13,154 nt of DNA from Fidelibacterota bacterium (lineage in GTDB: Bacteria > Fidelibacterota > UBA2242). The notes beneath the pieces are model-generated. The model was not told the origin of the DNA and searched no databases. It was given only the letters and a program-made list of their open reading frames with translations. Of this stretch, positions 12,466-13,154 are shown piece by piece. A program made the position numbers and the translations under genes. Each line of letters begins with the position of its first letter. Position 1 is the stretch's first letter. The DNA is taken from assembly GCA_023133185.1 (NCBI GenBank), contig JAGLWX010000036.1, forward strand, positions 1-13,154, written 5' to 3'.

Positions 12466-13154
12466 ATGACATTATTAAAACGTGAATTAAATATCTGGCA
12501 TGTGATTGCGTTAATTCTGGGATCGGTTATCGGTTCCGGTGTATTTATTAACCTACCGATAGTCGCCCGCGAAGCGGGAAGTCCATGGCTGGCTGTATTG
12601 GCTTGGCTTATCGGCGGACTGATCTGGTTGCCGCAGTTGTTTATTTTGTCAGAAATGGCGACCGCCTATCCCGAGGAGGGATTTGGCTATCTTTATCTGA
12701 AAAAAGCCGGTAGTCCCGCGCTGGGATTTTTATATGTCTGGACGGTTTTTTGGACCAGCGATACGCCTTCGATCACGATAATCGCAATAAGCGCAGTTTC
12801 TGCTCTGTCGGTTTTCTGGGGACCGCTGGAAGCGTCAATCTACACCAAATTATTTGCGTCGTTGATAATAATTTTGCTGACCTATATCCATTACCGGAGC
12901 GTCCGAAAAGGCGGTGGTCTGCAAATAGTCCTGACTATAGCGAAACTCTCCCCGCTTATTTTGTTATGTATTCTGGGATTTGCTTACTTTCAGACCGATA
13001 ACCTGTTTATCAAGCCGGAAATTGTTGAGAAGGCTAACACGGGATTTCTCACGTTACTGGTTGCCGGGGTGGCGGGCACAATCTGGTCTTATGCCGGTTT
13101 CACCAACGTTCTGTATATGGCTGGTGAAATCAAAAATCCTCAAAAAGTGATTCC
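12466..13154 (+). CDS. APC-superfamily amino-acid permease, 3' end cut by window edge
   Basis: It is probably an amino-acid transporter of the inner membrane with the LeuT fold. The visible 229 codons begin MTLLKRELNIWHVIALILGS and include the unwound first helix GSVIGSGVF (19-27). They also include SEMATAYPEEGFGYLYLKKAGSP around Glu63 and Glu70/71 (only SEMATAYP matters as a signature), and the sixth-helix region WSYAGFTN followed by GEIKNPQK (207-227). These are typical of the LAT/SteT-like branch of the APC family. Full-length relatives have about 430-480 aa, so around half is missing. The ATG at 12466 has only a weak ribosome site (GGCGG), which would fit coupling to the symporter gene that ends 26 nt upstream. 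Substrate unknown; the reading frame is open to the end. Confidence 0.88.
   Translation, partial: MTLLKRELNIWHVIALILGSVIGSGVFINLPIVAREAGSPWLAVLAWLIGGLIWLPQLFILSEMATAYPEEGFGYLYLKKAGSPALGFLYVWTVFWTSDTPSITIIAISAVSALSVFWGPLEASIYTKLFASLIIILLTYIHYRSVRKGGGLQIVLTIAKLSPLILLCILGFAYFQTDNLFIKPEIVEKANTGFLTLLVAGVAGTIWSYAGFTNVLYMAGEIKNPQKVI

Overview
The window most likely comes from a Gram-negative bacterium. Two lipoprotein-type signal peptides, a SPOR domain and LysM domains point to a two-membrane cell. The moderate, slightly AT-rich composition, good Shine-Dalgarno sites with frequent TTG starts, a Bacteroidetes-like Ndk and FabH, and a homologue of archaeal cyclic 2,3-diphosphoglycerate synthetase together suggest the FCB superphylum (for example Calditrichota or Neomarinimicrobiota). 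This placement is inference from protein style, not from a marker gene or a search.

Left part (1-7545, all minus strand; transcription runs right to left). A type II fatty-acid synthesis cluster reads yceD - rpmF - fabH - fabD - fabG - acpP, with acpP cut by the window edge. It starts at a compact junction. A rho-independent terminator (3699-3728) closes the upstream operon, and a sigma70-like promoter with an extended -10 (3650-3678) follows at once. A CTGGT-N3-ACCAG palindrome sits exactly in the promoter spacer. plsX, often found between rpmF and fabH, is absent; only 133 bp lie there. Upstream of the terminator is a second operon of four genes: a cDPG-synthetase-like GTPase, ndk, a lipoprotein with a PKD/Ig-like region and a C-terminal SPOR domain, and an unrecognised six-helix membrane protein with a highly acidic tail.

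Middle (7546-9776). A lone minus-strand metallo-beta-lactamase-fold hydrolase (7815-8789) is divergent from a plus-strand lipoprotein with a Pro-Glu spacer and two LysM modules (9084-9776). The region between them carries a good candidate promoter for the hydrolase and a weak one for the lipoprotein.

Right part (9777-13154). A 743-bp gene-free stretch is built of repeats. Imperfect 45-bp inverted repeats bound a segment of about 560 bp (9795-10354) that holds a third copy of the repeat, a nested palindrome and short GC-rich hairpins. It looks like a degenerate non-autonomous or REP-like element and has no credible ORF. After it come a plus-strand sodium:solute symporter (SSS family, 639 aa) and a truncated APC-superfamily amino-acid permease, probably co-transcribed.

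Most genes are ordinary housekeeping or envelope genes. The best leads are the operator-like palindrome inside the fatty-acid operon promoter, the repeat-bounded element, the bacterial cDPG-synthetase-like protein in an operon with ndk, and the SPOR lipoprotein paired with the acidic-tailed membrane protein. I did not find a clear undescribed defence, mobile or RNA system.
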